Of a DNA stretch of 39,693 bases, positions 16,986 through 25,320 are shown piece after piece. Position 1 is the first letter of the stretch. Each line of letters starts with the position of its first letter. A model generated the notes under the pieces. It did no database searches. It saw only the letters and a program-made list of their open reading frames with translations, and was not told the DNA's origin. The position numbers and the translations under genes are program-made. The stretch is from positions 1-39,693 of the forward strand of contig CAYMEO010000012.1 in assembly GCA_964389705.1 (NCBI GenBank), read 5' to 3'. Source of the stretch: PSLL01 sp964389705. GTDB taxonomy: Bacteria > Desulfobacterota_D > UBA1144 > Nemesobacterales > CSP1-2.

Positions 16986-17063
16986 ACTTTATATTTTAAT
17001 TAACAACGATGTGTAAATAAATGAGGCAATTAAATCAACTGGCACACTCATGGCTATTGGCTC

Positions 17064-18143
17064 TTATGACCCAACAGCGTGTTTAAGGTTTTCTGTTTGG
17101 TAATATGTAGTCAGAGCTTGTATTAGCTCATCTAGGTCTCCATCTAATATTTCTTCAAGCTTATAAAGTGTAAGCCCAATCCTATGGTCTGTAACCCTAT
17201 TTTGAGGAAAATTATAGGTCCTAATCTTCTCACTTCTTTCACCGCTACCCACCATAGTCCGTCTCATACTTGAGATCTCGCTCTGACGCTTCTTCTCTTC
17301 AATCTCATAGAGCTTGGTTTTGAGCATCCTCATTGCCTTTGCACGGTTTTTGTGCTGAGACCTTTCATCCTGGCATTGAACGACGATTCCTGTAGGGATG
17401 TGTGTGATTCTTATAGCCGAGTCTGTTTTATTTACGTGCTGGCCTCCGGGGCCGGAAGCCCTATATGTGTCAATTCTTAAATCCTTTTCATCTATCGTAA
17501 CCTCAACATCATCGGGCTCTGCGAGAGCCACTACGGTTGCTGTGGATGTATGAATCCTCCCTCCGGCTTCAGTGGTGGGTACCCTTTGAACCCTGTGTAC
17601 ACCGCTTTCATGTTTGAGTCTGCTGTAGACATTTTTTCCCTCTATCGCTATGATTACCTCTTTGAATCCGCCGATTCCGGTCTCGTTCATGCTCATTATC
17701 TCGACCTTCCACCCGTTTCTCTCTGCATAACGGGTGTACATTCGGAATAGGTCTGAGGCAAAGAGAGCGGCCTCTTCGCCACCTGTCCCTGCCCGGATCT
17801 CAAGGAAAACGTTTTTATTGTCATTTGGGTCTTTGGGAAGAAGGAGTAGCCGGAGCCTTTCTTCAAGTCTTGTCCGTTCCCTCTCAAGCGCCGAGAGCTC
17901 ATCGCGTGCAAGCTCGCTTAGTTCTTTATCTTCAAGCAACGCCCTGTTTTCGTTAATCTCATCTAGTTTTTTTTTGTATTCCCTGTATGTCTCAACGATC
18001 TCGCTTATCTCAGAGCGCTCCTTTGAGTATCGGTGAATATCGGAAGGGCTTATGTGCGGATCACTGAGTATCTTCTCGATATTCTCGAATCTTTTCTCCA
18101 CCTCTTCGAGGCGTCTTAGTATTCCAATTTCTGCCATTTTCAT
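17064..18143 (-). CDS. prfA: Peptide chain release factor 1
   Basis: A 359-residue class I release factor. The catalytic GGQ is at 233-235 in RASGPGGQHVNKTDSAIRIT. The codon-recognition tripeptide is PTT at 189-191 (in VQRVPTTEAGGRIHTS), the P-x-T form that reads UAA and UAG, as expected for RF1 rather than RF2 (SPF). The N-terminal helical domain and GTGGEEAALFASDLFRMY near residue 119 are normal. prmC, the methylase often found next to prfA, is not here; a cytochrome assembly gene follows 78 bases downstream. Confidence 0.97.
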   Translation of the reverse strand: MKMAEIGILRRLEEVEKRFENIEKILSDPHISPSDIHRYSKERSEISEIVETYREYKKKLDEINENRALLEDKELSELARDELSALERERTRLEERLRLLLLPKDPNDNKNVFLEIRAGTGGEEAALFASDLFRMYTRYAERNGWKVEIMSMNETGIGGFKEVIIAIEGKNVYSRLKHESGVHRVQRVPTTEAGGRIHTSTATVVALAEPDDVEVTIDEKDLRIDTYRASGPGGQHVNKTDSAIRITHIPTGIVVQCQDERSQHKNRAKAMRMLKTKLYEIEEKKRQSEISSMRRTMVGSGERSEKIRTYNFPQNRVTDHRIGLTLYKLEEILDGDLDELIQALTTYYQTENLKHAVGS

Positions 18144-18205
18144 ATATTATTTTTACATATATTGCAAAAATTTCAAGATAATATTAAACTTCTTGAAGTA
18201 AGAAT

Positions 18206-18415
18206 ATGGAAACAATAGATATTCTTGAGAATAAGATAAAAGAGGCATTATCAAAAAAGGCGAGTTTAGAAGCCGAGCGCAAGATCCTTATGGAGGAAGT
18301 GACAGCGCTTCGTGAAAACATAAGGAGGCTTGAGGCTGAAAGGCAAGAGGTTAAATCAAAGTTGGATCAGATTATAGAGAAAATAGAACTCTATCTGAGT
18401 AGATCGGAGGCATAA
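18206..18415 (+). CDS. Small coiled-coil protein, ZapB-like
   Basis: A 69-residue, highly charged, entirely helical protein. Heptad-like spacing of Leu/Ile/Val (LENKIKEAL, ILMEEVTALRENIRRLEAE, VKSKLDQIIEKIELYL) indicates a coiled coil. It lies seven bases before zapA, where many bacteria have a ZapB-like coiled-coil division protein, so a role at the division ring is inferred from neighbourhood rather than sequence. It probably begins the operon that runs through zapA, the cyclo-ligase and rny; the divergent gene is prfA. Confidence 0.7.
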   Translation: METIDILENKIKEALSKKASLEAERKILMEEVTALRENIRRLEAERQEVKSKLDQIIEKIELYLSRSEA

Positions 18416-18421
18416 GAACGG

Positions 18422-18742
18422 ATGAGACGCGTCAAGATTAATGTCTTAAGCAACGAGTACTTTATAAAGACCGATGCGGATGAAGATTATGTGCGCGAGA
18501 TAGCAAACTATTTAGAAGAAAAGGTAAAGGAGGCTTCTCCGCATGTGGGTGCCGTGGCGGTGCCTCGTCCCTTTCTTCTTGCCACACTAAAGGTCGTTGA
18601 TGATTATTTCAGATTAAAAAGAGAGTTCGAGGAGTTTAAAAGTCGTGCTGAAGAGGGATCAAGAAGACTGGTTGAGATATTGGATAGTTCTCTCAGAGAA
18701 GGAACCTTTATTAAAGGAGAAGACTCAAAGAAGGAGGTTTAG
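18422..18742 (+). CDS. zapA: Cell division protein ZapA
   Basis: A 106-residue protein that bundles FtsZ protofilaments. MRRVKINVLSNEYFIKTDAD followed by YVREIANYLEEKVKEA is the ZapA N-terminal domain, and LLATLKVVDDYFRLKREFEE leads into the C-terminal coiled coil. The length is normal. zapA next to a 5-formyl-THF cyclo-ligase gene is a widely conserved pair. In many Proteobacteria a 6S RNA gene lies between them; here the gap is one base, so none fits. Confidence 0.9.
   Translation: MRRVKINVLSNEYFIKTDADEDYVREIANYLEEKVKEASPHVGAVAVPRPFLLATLKVVDDYFRLKREFEEFKSRAEEGSRRLVEILDSSLREGTFIKGEDSKKEV
18731..18737 (+). promoter_or_regulatory. Shine-Dalgarno pointing to an ATA start for the cyclo-ligase
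   Basis: AAGGAGG (18731-18737), at the very end of zapA, is followed six bases later by ATA (18744-18746) in the cyclo-ligase frame. There is no ATG, GTG or TTG at or near the expected start; the nearest are deep inside zapA (GTG 18645, TTG 18672). Confidence 0.55.
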
Positions 18743-18743
18743 G

Positions 18744-19406
18744 ATACTCTCAAATAGTGGGTTTAAAGAGTCTACTTTAAACCTCTCCGGTTTTGGAGAA
18801 AAGGATTTCGATCTTTTTAGGAAGAAAAGAGGTATCCGTTATGATTTACTTTCAAAGAGATTAAGTCTCTCCCCTGAGGAAGTAGATAAAGCCAGTAGAG
18901 AAATCACAAAGAGTCTTCTTAGGCTCAGGCAGTTCAGGAATGCCCGGCGGGTGGCACTTTACTTTGCAATAAAAAATGAGGTGAGGACCGACAGTATATT
19001 CAGGAGGGCAAAGGAACTCTGTAAGGAAATCTACTTTCCCTGCTTAGTAGATGATTCCCTTCTTGAATTCCGGAAAGTACGTGATTTGGATGAGCTTAAA
19101 CCAGGGAGATTCGGGATTCCGGAACCGAGCCTGAATTCGGCTAGGGCTAGTATTATGGATATTGATCTCATTATTATCCCCGGTCTTGCTTTTGACCGTT
19201 TTGGCGGGAGATTGGGCTACGGAGGGGGATACTATGATCGTACTTTATTTAAAACTGACAAGAAAAGGAGGATAGGACTCGCTTACAATTTTCAAGTTTT
19301 GGATTCAATTCCAATGGCATCGGGTGATGAGGAAGTGGGGTTAGTGATTACGGAGTCGGGTGTAATTCTTCCTAAAAGGAGGGTGAAATGGCCATGTTGT
19401 CTATAG
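18744..19406 (+). CDS. 5-formyltetrahydrofolate cyclo-ligase
   Basis: Converts 5-formyl-THF to 5,10-methenyl-THF with ATP. From the proposed ATA start it is 220 residues. RKKRGIRYDLLSKRLSLSPE is the usual N-terminal helix, RRVALYFAIKNEVRTDSIF and LKPGRFGIPEPS follow, and the ATP/folate signature PGLAFDRFGGRLGYGGGYYD is intact. About 25 residues lie between ATA and the first conserved helix, longer than usual, so a start inside that stretch cannot be excluded, but it contains no standard start codon. The only alternative is GTG 18645, overlapping zapA by 98 bases. The 3' end overlaps rny by 19 bases. Confidence 0.88.
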   Translation: MLSNSGFKESTLNLSGFGEKDFDLFRKKRGIRYDLLSKRLSLSPEEVDKASREITKSLLRLRQFRNARRVALYFAIKNEVRTDSIFRRAKELCKEIYFPCLVDDSLLEFRKVRDLDELKPGRFGIPEPSLNSARASIMDIDLIIIPGLAFDRFGGRLGYGGGYYDRTLFKTDKKRRIGLAYNFQVLDSIPMASGDEEVGLVITESGVILPKRRVKWPCCL

Positions 19407-20977
19407 TATTGTCCGTCTCAGCTTTTGTTCTAGGGGCTGTGACGTATTACTTTTTCAGGGCTATAATGGAAAAGAGGAACCTTGAGCTTAAAAAGACCGA
19501 GACTCAAATCCTTATTGAAATGACTAAGAAGGAGGCTGAGAAGATCATTGAATTAGCTAGGAAGGAAGCCGAAAAAATCAGGGTTGAGGGAGAGCTTCAG
19601 GCAAAGGAGATTTTAGAGAGGACCAAAGCCGAGATCGAGCGTGAGGCACGTGAAAAACAAAAGGAGTTTGCTAAGCTAGAAAAGAGACTTCAGAATCGCG
19701 AGGAGAATCTTGATAGAAAGTATGAGTCTATAGAGAAGAGGGAGGCTGAGATTTCAAGGAAAGAGAGGGAGATCTCAGCAAAGGAAAAGAGTATTGCCGA
19801 AAAGGATAAGGAGTTGGATTCGATTATCGCCGATGCAAAGAGAAAGATTGAGGAGATAGCTGGAATGACTCAGGAGGCGGCAAAGAAGGAGCTCATTAAC
19901 ATCATTGAGAACGAGGCCAAACACGAAGCGGCAAAGAGGCTCAAGCTTATAGAAGATGAGCTCCACGAAAAGGCTGAGAGAAAGGCAAAGGACATAATTG
20001 CCCTTGCTATCCAGAAATATGCCGGACAGTACACAAGCGAAAAGACAATCTCCATAGTGAATCTACCGAACGATGAGATGAAGGGGAGGATTATAGGACG
20101 CGAAGGGAGAAATATTCGTTCAATCGAGGCAAGAACTGGGGTAGACATTATAATTGATGATACCCCTGAGACAGTAGTTGTGTCCTCTCTAAATCCTATA
20201 AGGAGAGAGATAGCAAGAATCACCTTAGAGAGGTTGATCGCAGATGGCAGAATCCATCCGGCGCGGATTGAAGAGGTCGTGGCAGAGGTTGAGAATGAAA
20301 TTGAAAAGGAGATTCAGAGGGCGGGAGAAGAAGCCGTCTTTGATATTGGTGCTCATGATATGCATCCTGAGCTTGTAAGGCTTGTAGGGAAATTAAAATA
20401 CAGAACGAGCTTCTCTCAGAATATACTTAGCCACTCCCTTGAGGTGGCTTTCTTATGCGGTGTGATGGCAGGAGAGTTAGGTCTTAATGTGAAGCTTGCA
20501 AGAAGGGCGGGGCTTCTTCACGATATTGGAAAAGCCCTAGACCACGAGGTTGAAGGCTCTCACGTGGAGATTGGAGAGGAGCTCGTAAGAAAATACGGCG
20601 AGCCAGCCGAGGTTATAGAGGCCGTAGCCAGGTACCATGATCCCCAGCCTCAGTCAATCTGGGCGATTCTCGTTCAGGCAGCAGATGCCATCTCAGCCGC
20701 AAGACCTGGGGCGAGAAGAGAGATGTATGAAACCTATGTAAAGCGGATCGAGGATATTGAGAGGATTGCAAGCTCTTTTCGCGGCGTGGAGAAATGCTAT
20801 GCGATTCAGGCGGGAAGAGAGGTAAGGGTCGTAGTTGAAAGCAACAAAGTAAACGACGAGGAAGCCGTTTTGCTGTCAAATGAAATTGCAAAGAAGATCG
20901 AGCGTGAGGTTGCATACCCGGGTCAGATAAAGGTAACTGTAATAAGAGAAGTTAGAGCCTCAGCTTATGCAACATAG
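19388..20977 (+). CDS. rny: Ribonuclease Y
   Basis: A 529-residue membrane-anchored endoribonuclease that begins mRNA decay. Residues about 1-25 are one membrane helix (SIVLSVSAFVLGAVTYYFF). A long Glu/Lys-rich coiled coil to about residue 195 follows, then a KH domain with the GxxG loop in IIGREGRNIRSIEARTGVDI, then an HD phosphodiesterase domain with the metal ligands in RAGLLHDIGKALDHEVEGSH. Length is typical (510-530). AAAGGAGGGTGAA directly precedes the ATG. It is the last gene of the zapB-like/zapA/cyclo-ligase operon and is followed at once by a terminator. Confidence 0.97.
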   Translation: MAMLSIVLSVSAFVLGAVTYYFFRAIMEKRNLELKKTETQILIEMTKKEAEKIIELARKEAEKIRVEGELQAKEILERTKAEIEREAREKQKEFAKLEKRLQNREENLDRKYESIEKREAEISRKEREISAKEKSIAEKDKELDSIIADAKRKIEEIAGMTQEAAKKELINIIENEAKHEAAKRLKLIEDELHEKAERKAKDIIALAIQKYAGQYTSEKTISIVNLPNDEMKGRIIGREGRNIRSIEARTGVDIIIDDTPETVVVSSLNPIRREIARITLERLIADGRIHPARIEEVVAEVENEIEKEIQRAGEEAVFDIGAHDMHPELVRLVGKLKYRTSFSQNILSHSLEVAFLCGVMAGELGLNVKLARRAGLLHDIGKALDHEVEGSHVEIGEELVRKYGEPAEVIEAVARYHDPQPQSIWAILVQAADAISAARPGARREMYETYVKRIEDIERIASSFRGVEKCYAIQAGREVRVVVESNKVNDEEAVLLSNEIAKKIEREVAYPGQIKVTVIREVRASAYAT

Positions 20978-20983
20978 AATTAT

Positions 20984-21009
20984 TAGGGGCACATCACAAT
21001 GTGCCCCTA
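20984..21009 (+). terminator. Terminator after rny
   Basis: A perfect 11-bp stem TAGGGGCACAT (20984-20994) / ATGTGCCCCTA (20999-21009) with a four-base loop CACA, seven bases after the rny stop. The downstream tract is AT-rich rather than a pure T run. Confidence 0.8.
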
Positions 21010-21104
21010 TATAATATTATAATCTGTTTATTGAAATGGTATTTTTATTCATAAAATCTCTCTTTGTGCTTTTTAGCGCTCTCTGTAGCTAAATTAAGAG
21101 TAAA

Positions 21105-22346
21105 ATGGAATTGGGTTTCCTCTCAGGGATTGATACCTTAAACGCTTCTAATATGGAGTATTTCATTCTGCCAGAATGTATAGAGAATGAGGTTACCATC
21201 TCTCTAAAAAACATTAAATTTGCCGATCCTTATGGGGTAATTATGCTTATCTTATTGATAAAGCATCTCAGGAGTCGGTCTATAAATGTAAAGATTATCC
21301 CTCCGATTAGCTTGGATGTTCTTAACTGGCTTGAGAGGATGAATTTCTTTGCGGAGGTTGAAAACGACTGTGAATTTACCTCCGATGTGTTGCATCTTAG
21401 ATCAAATACGAGGAACCCGTCTCGGTCTTTAAAGGAGATAACTCACATCACATCCGAGAATAGGATTACATCTGTAGTCGAGGTCTTGGCACACATATTA
21501 ATTGAGGATTACGGCTTTGAGCCAAATATTGTTTATAGACTCTGTGGCGTCATGATAGAGACTTTTCAAAATATTCCACAACACAGCAATCCCAAGGATA
21601 AGATTGACCCTTATGGTATAGCCGCTATACAGAGCTATAAGGACCACTTTTATCTGGTCGTGGGTGATATAGGGGTGGGTATTAAGGAAAGCTTAAACTT
21701 GAATCCCAAATACAGGAAGAAGAACTTTACTAATCTGGAGTCTATTCGTGCCGTATTAGAGAAAGGGGCATCGAGATTTAAAGAGAAGGGAAGAGGGGGA
21801 CAGATCAAGAGGGTTTGCGAGATTGTGAGCAGTCTAGGTGGGATGATCCTCATTCGCTCCGGTATTAATCTCGTAGCTGTAAAAGGCGCTTCAATTAAAT
21901 TTTGGAATGTGAATTTTTTCCCCGGAACACAGATAGGTATTAAAATTCCACACACTACACTTAGATGGACAGGGGCTATATTTGGTGAATCTATATATCA
22001 TGCGTATTTTGAGCATCCCGATGGAAGTTGGTATATGCTCTGGATGACATATGATAAAGAGAGAAGAAGCTGGGGTGTACATGCCAATTATGACAAAAGT
22101 GGAGTCACTAAACCCAAACTGGAAAGAGATTGGTACGGACAACCTCACGGGGATAAAAACTGGAGATTTAATACAATGGAAGAGGCCTTAGACCATTTCT
22201 ACAGGAAGAGGTACATTCCCAGGATAAAGCACGGCTATAGACTCATTATGGGGAATGTGCCAGATGGGTGGCTTAGAGAGCCTCCTATTCCTGCGAGTGG
22301 GCTCAAGGTAAAAGCTGAAACTTCTATCTTAAAGAAACCCCTTTGA
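21105..22346 (+). CDS. STAS-like / GHKL-ATPase regulatory protein with a WGR-like C-terminal domain
   Basis: A 413-residue cytoplasmic protein. Residues about 15-100 resemble a STAS domain (VTISLKNIKFADPYGVIMLI). Residues 120-283 are a histidine-kinase-like ATPase fold: N-box ETFQNIPQH (E152, N156), G1 box VVGDIGVGI (186-193), G2 loop KGRGGQ (228-233), and a final strand FFPGTQIGIKIP. No phospho-acceptor histidine region precedes it, as in anti-sigma-type ATPases. Residues about 284-385 hold a third module (DGSWYMLWMTYDKERRSWGV, then MEEALDHFYRKRY, then KHGYRL) whose pattern recalls WGR domains. It stands alone after the rny terminator and overlaps rnhB tail to tail by 23 bases. Its partner is unknown. 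Confidence 0.65.
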   Translation: MELGFLSGIDTLNASNMEYFILPECIENEVTISLKNIKFADPYGVIMLILLIKHLRSRSINVKIIPPISLDVLNWLERMNFFAEVENDCEFTSDVLHLRSNTRNPSRSLKEITHITSENRITSVVEVLAHILIEDYGFEPNIVYRLCGVMIETFQNIPQHSNPKDKIDPYGIAAIQSYKDHFYLVVGDIGVGIKESLNLNPKYRKKNFTNLESIRAVLEKGASRFKEKGRGGQIKRVCEIVSSLGGMILIRSGINLVAVKGASIKFWNVNFFPGTQIGIKIPHTTLRWTGAIFGESIYHAYFEHPDGSWYMLWMTYDKERRSWGVHANYDKSGVTKPKLERDWYGQPHGDKNWRFNTMEEALDHFYRKRYIPRIKHGYRLIMGNVPDGWLREPPIPASGLKVKAETSILKKPL

Positions 22347-22926
22347 AAGTCTTTCTATGTATCGGGCAGGGGCCGAATCTTCTGAGTGCCTCAAAATGTT
22401 CCTTTGTTGGGTATCCCTTGTGCTTTTTAAAATTGTATTCGGGATAGATTTTATGGTAGTCATCCATGATTGAATCCCTTATGACCTTGGCAATGATTGA
22501 AGCCGCCGCAATTGAACAACACCTTGAGTCGCCTTTTACAACTGTTTGTTGCGGAATTAGAAGGGAGGTTCGAGTATTTCCATCTATAAGAAGGTAGTCG
22601 GGCTGCGGACTTAGATTCTTTACTGCAATTTCCATCGCAAGGAGTGTCGCCCTAAGGATATTTATCCTATCAATCTCCTCCGGTTCAACTATTCCTATTC
22701 CAGTTACAATTGCCAGGCTTTTAATCTGATGAAATAGGCTCTCTCTTTTTTCGGCAGAGAGCTTCTTTGAATCATTTAATCCATCAATCTCGCATCCTTC
22801 AGGGAGTATTACGGCCGCCGCAACAACAGGCCCTGCAAGGGGGCCCCTTCCAGCCTCATCAACTCCGGCCGAGATCTTTTTCAATTCCCAGATTCTCTTT
22901 TCGTATGAGTAATCCGGCAGATTCAT
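22324..22926 (-). CDS. rnhB: Ribonuclease HII
   Basis: About 200 residues from the ATG at 22926; an upstream in-frame TTG (22944) would add six. It cleaves RNA in RNA-DNA hybrids and removes misincorporated ribonucleotides. The signature ISAGVDEAGRGPLAGPVVAA carries the catalytic Asp-Glu pair, DYLLIDGNTRTSLL a further Asp, and SRCCSIAAASIIAKVIRDS the fourth acidic residue. The C-terminal HKGYPTKEHFEALRRFGPCP is typical. Its 3' end overlaps the 3' end of the opposing ATPase gene. Confidence 0.95.
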   Translation of the reverse strand: MNLPDYSYEKRIWELKKISAGVDEAGRGPLAGPVVAAAVILPEGCEIDGLNDSKKLSAEKRESLFHQIKSLAIVTGIGIVEPEEIDRINILRATLLAMEIAVKNLSPQPDYLLIDGNTRTSLLIPQQTVVKGDSRCCSIAAASIIAKVIRDSIMDDYHKIYPEYNFKKHKGYPTKEHFEALRRFGPCPIHRKTFKGVSLR

Positions 22927-23001
22927 GTGCTTTAAAAGATTCAAGCGTTATTCTTTATACTTAGCTTCTCATAAACACTTCATTTTGGCTATCAGCCTTT
23001 A

Positions 23002-23256
23002 TTAACGAACCATATCATAGTAGTCCCTTCTTACGGATTGGCGACCATAATCGGTGATTGCAATTCTCGTAGATTGAGGATCGTTTCCAAAGTATTCAAC
23101 TAACCGCTTATCGGCAAGATACCTTACAAGCTCATCGGTGTATGAATCATCAAACGGGAATGATCTACCTATCTCATATTTGTCCTGGTACATGAGATTT
23201 GACTTTTCTGATCTTTTCAATAAGGCGGCAAGAAATGTATAAGCATGATCGGCCAT
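23002..23256 (-). CDS. Small hypothetical protein, winged-helix-like
   Basis: An 84-residue protein I do not recognise by name. Short helices (FLAALLKRSEKS, YTDELVRYLADKRLVEYF) are followed by a strand-like segment (STRIAITDYGRQSVRRD), a layout like the last two helices and wing of a MarR/PadR-type winged helix ('L-x-x-K-G-L-V ... I-x-L-T-x-x-G'). No metal ligands or catalytic residues stand out. It follows its lipoprotein neighbour on the same strand after about 50 bases. The candidate Shine-Dalgarno is 17 bases from the ATG, too far to be convincing. Confidence 0.6.
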   Translation of the reverse strand: MADHAYTFLAALLKRSEKSNLMYQDKYEIGRSFPFDDSYTDELVRYLADKRLVEYFGNDPQSTRIAITDYGRQSVRRDYYDMVR

Positions 23257-23307
23257 ATTAAGTATCAGTTATACCTCCGCTCTGCTATTTTATGAGGCGA
23301 ACTCTGC

Positions 23308-23670
23308 TCATCTCCATTTTATTATATCTCCTTCAACTTTGATGTTCCAGCATCTGAGTTGACCAAAAGAGAAAAGGGTTAACGCTTCGTCCTTTCCCGA
23401 TTCCCTTATTTCCCAAGCTAAATGTATAATGGTGTCTCCATCGTTTTCTCGTAGAACCCTTCTTATAGTAGGTGAAATATCATAAGTGGTTTTATTGGCA
23501 AAAATTTCGGAACATAAATTCTCCATTTCAGCAAAGTGCTTAATGAGGCTGTATTTGGCCCTAGGTTCATTAAAATACACAGGTTCGTCTCCAGAACCGT
23601 AAATCTTGGCAGCGCCACATCCTAACATAAGGATTGCGCAGGTTATTGAGAAACAGATTTTTTCTTTCAT
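23308..23670 (-). CDS. Small probable lipoprotein of unknown function
   Basis: A 120-residue protein from the ATG at 23670, which has AAGGGAG five bases upstream; a longer frame to 23760 lacks such a signal. The N-terminus MKEKICFSITCAILMLGC is a lipoprotein signal peptide ending in a slightly unusual lipobox (MLGC). The mature part is about 100 residues, mixed helix and strand (KYSLIKHFAEMENLCSEIFA, DGDTIIHLAWEIRE, FGQLRCWNIKVEGDIIKW), with no motif I recognise. Confidence 0.6.
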   Translation of the reverse strand: MKEKICFSITCAILMLGCGAAKIYGSGDEPVYFNEPRAKYSLIKHFAEMENLCSEIFANKTTYDISPTIRRVLRENDGDTIIHLAWEIRESGKDEALTLFSFGQLRCWNIKVEGDIIKWR

Positions 23671-23832
23671 GATTTCTCCCTTATATTTTGATATGTTTCT
23701 CCAGGGAGTCAGCCTTGCTTCTTTCATATTTTTGATGCCACAAAAATCTAACTCAGGCAATATATGCAGATAGTATACAATACTTTTCCTCTATAGTATT
23801 AGGAGTTAGCATTTATATGGCAGGACAGTTTT

Positions 23833-24708
23833 TTATATAAGTCCGTATTCTTTTAAGGCAGTTTTAAGTTTCTCTAAGTTTCCGTGTGACATTTGGCAGA
23901 GGGGCAATCTAAACTCATCGCTTGCCTTTCCCATAATGCTTAGTGCCACCTTCACAGGGATTGGGTTTGTTTCAAGAAACAGGGCTTCATTTAGAGGAAA
24001 AAGTTTATAGTGCAATTCTCTTGCCCGATTGAATTCCCCCCTTGCATATGAGTTATAAAGCTCGGCAACATCTCGGGGGGCAATATTTGCAGTGACGGTT
24101 ATGAAACCCTTTCCCCCTATTGTGAGAAGAGGAAAATTAAGTGCATCTTCTCCTGAAAGGAGGATAAAATCCATTCCACATAGGTATAGAATCTTGCTTG
24201 CCTGCTGAACCGAGCCGGATGCCTCTTTTACACCGATTATGTTTTTGCAATCCCTGGCCAATCTCAATATAGTCTCTGGGTTTAAATTTACTCCAGACCT
24301 TCCAGGAATGTTGTAGAGAATAAGCGGAATCTTTACCTCAGATGCTATTTGTTTAAAATGCATATATAACCCTTCCTGAGTGGGTTTATTGTAGTATGGA
24401 ACAACGAGAAGTGCCGCGTCGGCTCCTATCTTTTCTGCAAACTTTGTGAGTCTTATGGCTTCCTGAGTGCTGTTTGAGCCTGTTCCTGCTACTACGGGAA
24501 CCCTTTTTTTTACCGTTTTTACGGTCAATTCAACCACGTACTCATGCTCTTCATGTGAAAGAGTGGGGGATTCACCCGTTGTCCCGCATGGAACTATCCC
24601 ATGTGTGCCGTTTTCTATTTGGAACTCTATCAGGTCTTCAAGTGATTTTTCATCTATTTTTCCATTCCTAAATGGTGTTACAATGGCGACAATGGAGCCG
24701 TGTATCAT
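23833..24708 (-). CDS. dapA: 4-hydroxy-tetrahydrodipicolinate synthase
   Basis: A 291-residue aldolase of lysine/diaminopimelate synthesis that joins pyruvate and aspartate semialdehyde. Pyruvate-binding GTTGE at 42-46, Y132 in LYNIPGRSG, and the Schiff-base lysine K161 in IIGVKEASGS are present, with VPYYNKPTQEG at 103-113. The length is standard. Its substrate comes from Asd, encoded two genes upstream on the same strand, so the pair makes sense as one pathway unit. GGAGG is visible upstream of its ATG on the minus strand. Confidence 0.96.
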   Translation of the reverse strand: MIHGSIVAIVTPFRNGKIDEKSLEDLIEFQIENGTHGIVPCGTTGESPTLSHEEHEYVVELTVKTVKKRVPVVAGTGSNSTQEAIRLTKFAEKIGADAALLVVPYYNKPTQEGLYMHFKQIASEVKIPLILYNIPGRSGVNLNPETILRLARDCKNIIGVKEASGSVQQASKILYLCGMDFILLSGEDALNFPLLTIGGKGFITVTANIAPRDVAELYNSYARGEFNRARELHYKLFPLNEALFLETNPIPVKVALSIMGKASDEFRLPLCQMSHGNLEKLKTALKEYGLI

Positions 24709-24765
24709 AAATAGAGCCTCCTTTACCGATTGCTTTCCTCAATTATATTGGAGTCACAAAGGAAA

Positions 24766-25320
24766 TCAAGTTGGACTTTGGATACTCTTGCCGCACTCCA
24801 GGCAGAATTTACTCTCTTTAGGGATTTTGATTCCGCATTGAGGACATTGTATCATGCCTAGGTCTGGATATTTCCCCCATTTCTTAAACTCTTCTACTGC
24901 CCTATTTACCTTTATATCCAGGTCTTCGTGGTATATCCTTGACTCCCTCAGGAACTCTATTGTATCTACTGTACCCGGCGAGTGTATTATTAATTTTGAA
25001 TCCAACATTCCCGTTTCATAATGAATCTGATATATGGTGTTATAAGGAATATCTCTAAATTTTTTAAATGAAGACGAGTTCTTTGCGATTATTATTCTTC
25101 GGTTTGTAAGTATAAACCAGGAATTAAAGAAGGTGTTGCTATCCATTAATGTCGGTGCCTTGTATATAGCCCTGAAATTCCGCAGTGTAATGAGTATCTC
25201 TTCACCAGGTTCTAAATGTTTTGTCAGCCCGATTTTTATACCCGAGGGCAGTTCTGTAAAGTTCTTTTTTCTTCTTCTATCTAAAGCCTCCTTAAGTCTC
25301 TGGAAGGTTTGACTAAACAT
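24766..25320 (-). CDS. PH-like domain protein with C-terminal zinc ribbon
   Basis: A 184-residue protein. Residues about 35-145 have the pattern of bacterial PH-like domains (EPGEEILITLRNF, then SWFILTNRRIIIAK, then IPYNTIYQIHYE, then IEFL). Residues 159-176 form a zinc ribbon with two CxxC pairs (C159/C162 and C173/C176, in CPQCGIKIPKESKFCLECG). No membrane helix. Its start overlaps the end of asd by eight bases, so it is translationally coupled to a lysine-pathway enzyme although nothing in it suggests metabolism. Function unknown. Confidence 0.75.
   Translation of the reverse strand: MFSQTFQRLKEALDRRRKKNFTELPSGIKIGLTKHLEPGEEILITLRNFRAIYKAPTLMDSNTFFNSWFILTNRRIIIAKNSSSFKKFRDIPYNTIYQIHYETGMLDSKLIIHSPGTVDTIEFLRESRIYHEDLDIKVNRAVEEFKKWGKYPDLGMIQCPQCGIKIPKESKFCLECGKSIQSPT

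Noticed and set aside
18743..18800. A 6S RNA gene between zapA and the cyclo-ligase
   Set aside because: This is the usual place in many Proteobacteria, but the genes are one base apart here and no 6S-like structure can fit.
21031..21057. TTGAAA and TAAAAT as a promoter for the ATPase gene at 21105
   Set aside because: The spacer is only 15 bases in a region that is AT-rich throughout, so chance matches are expected.
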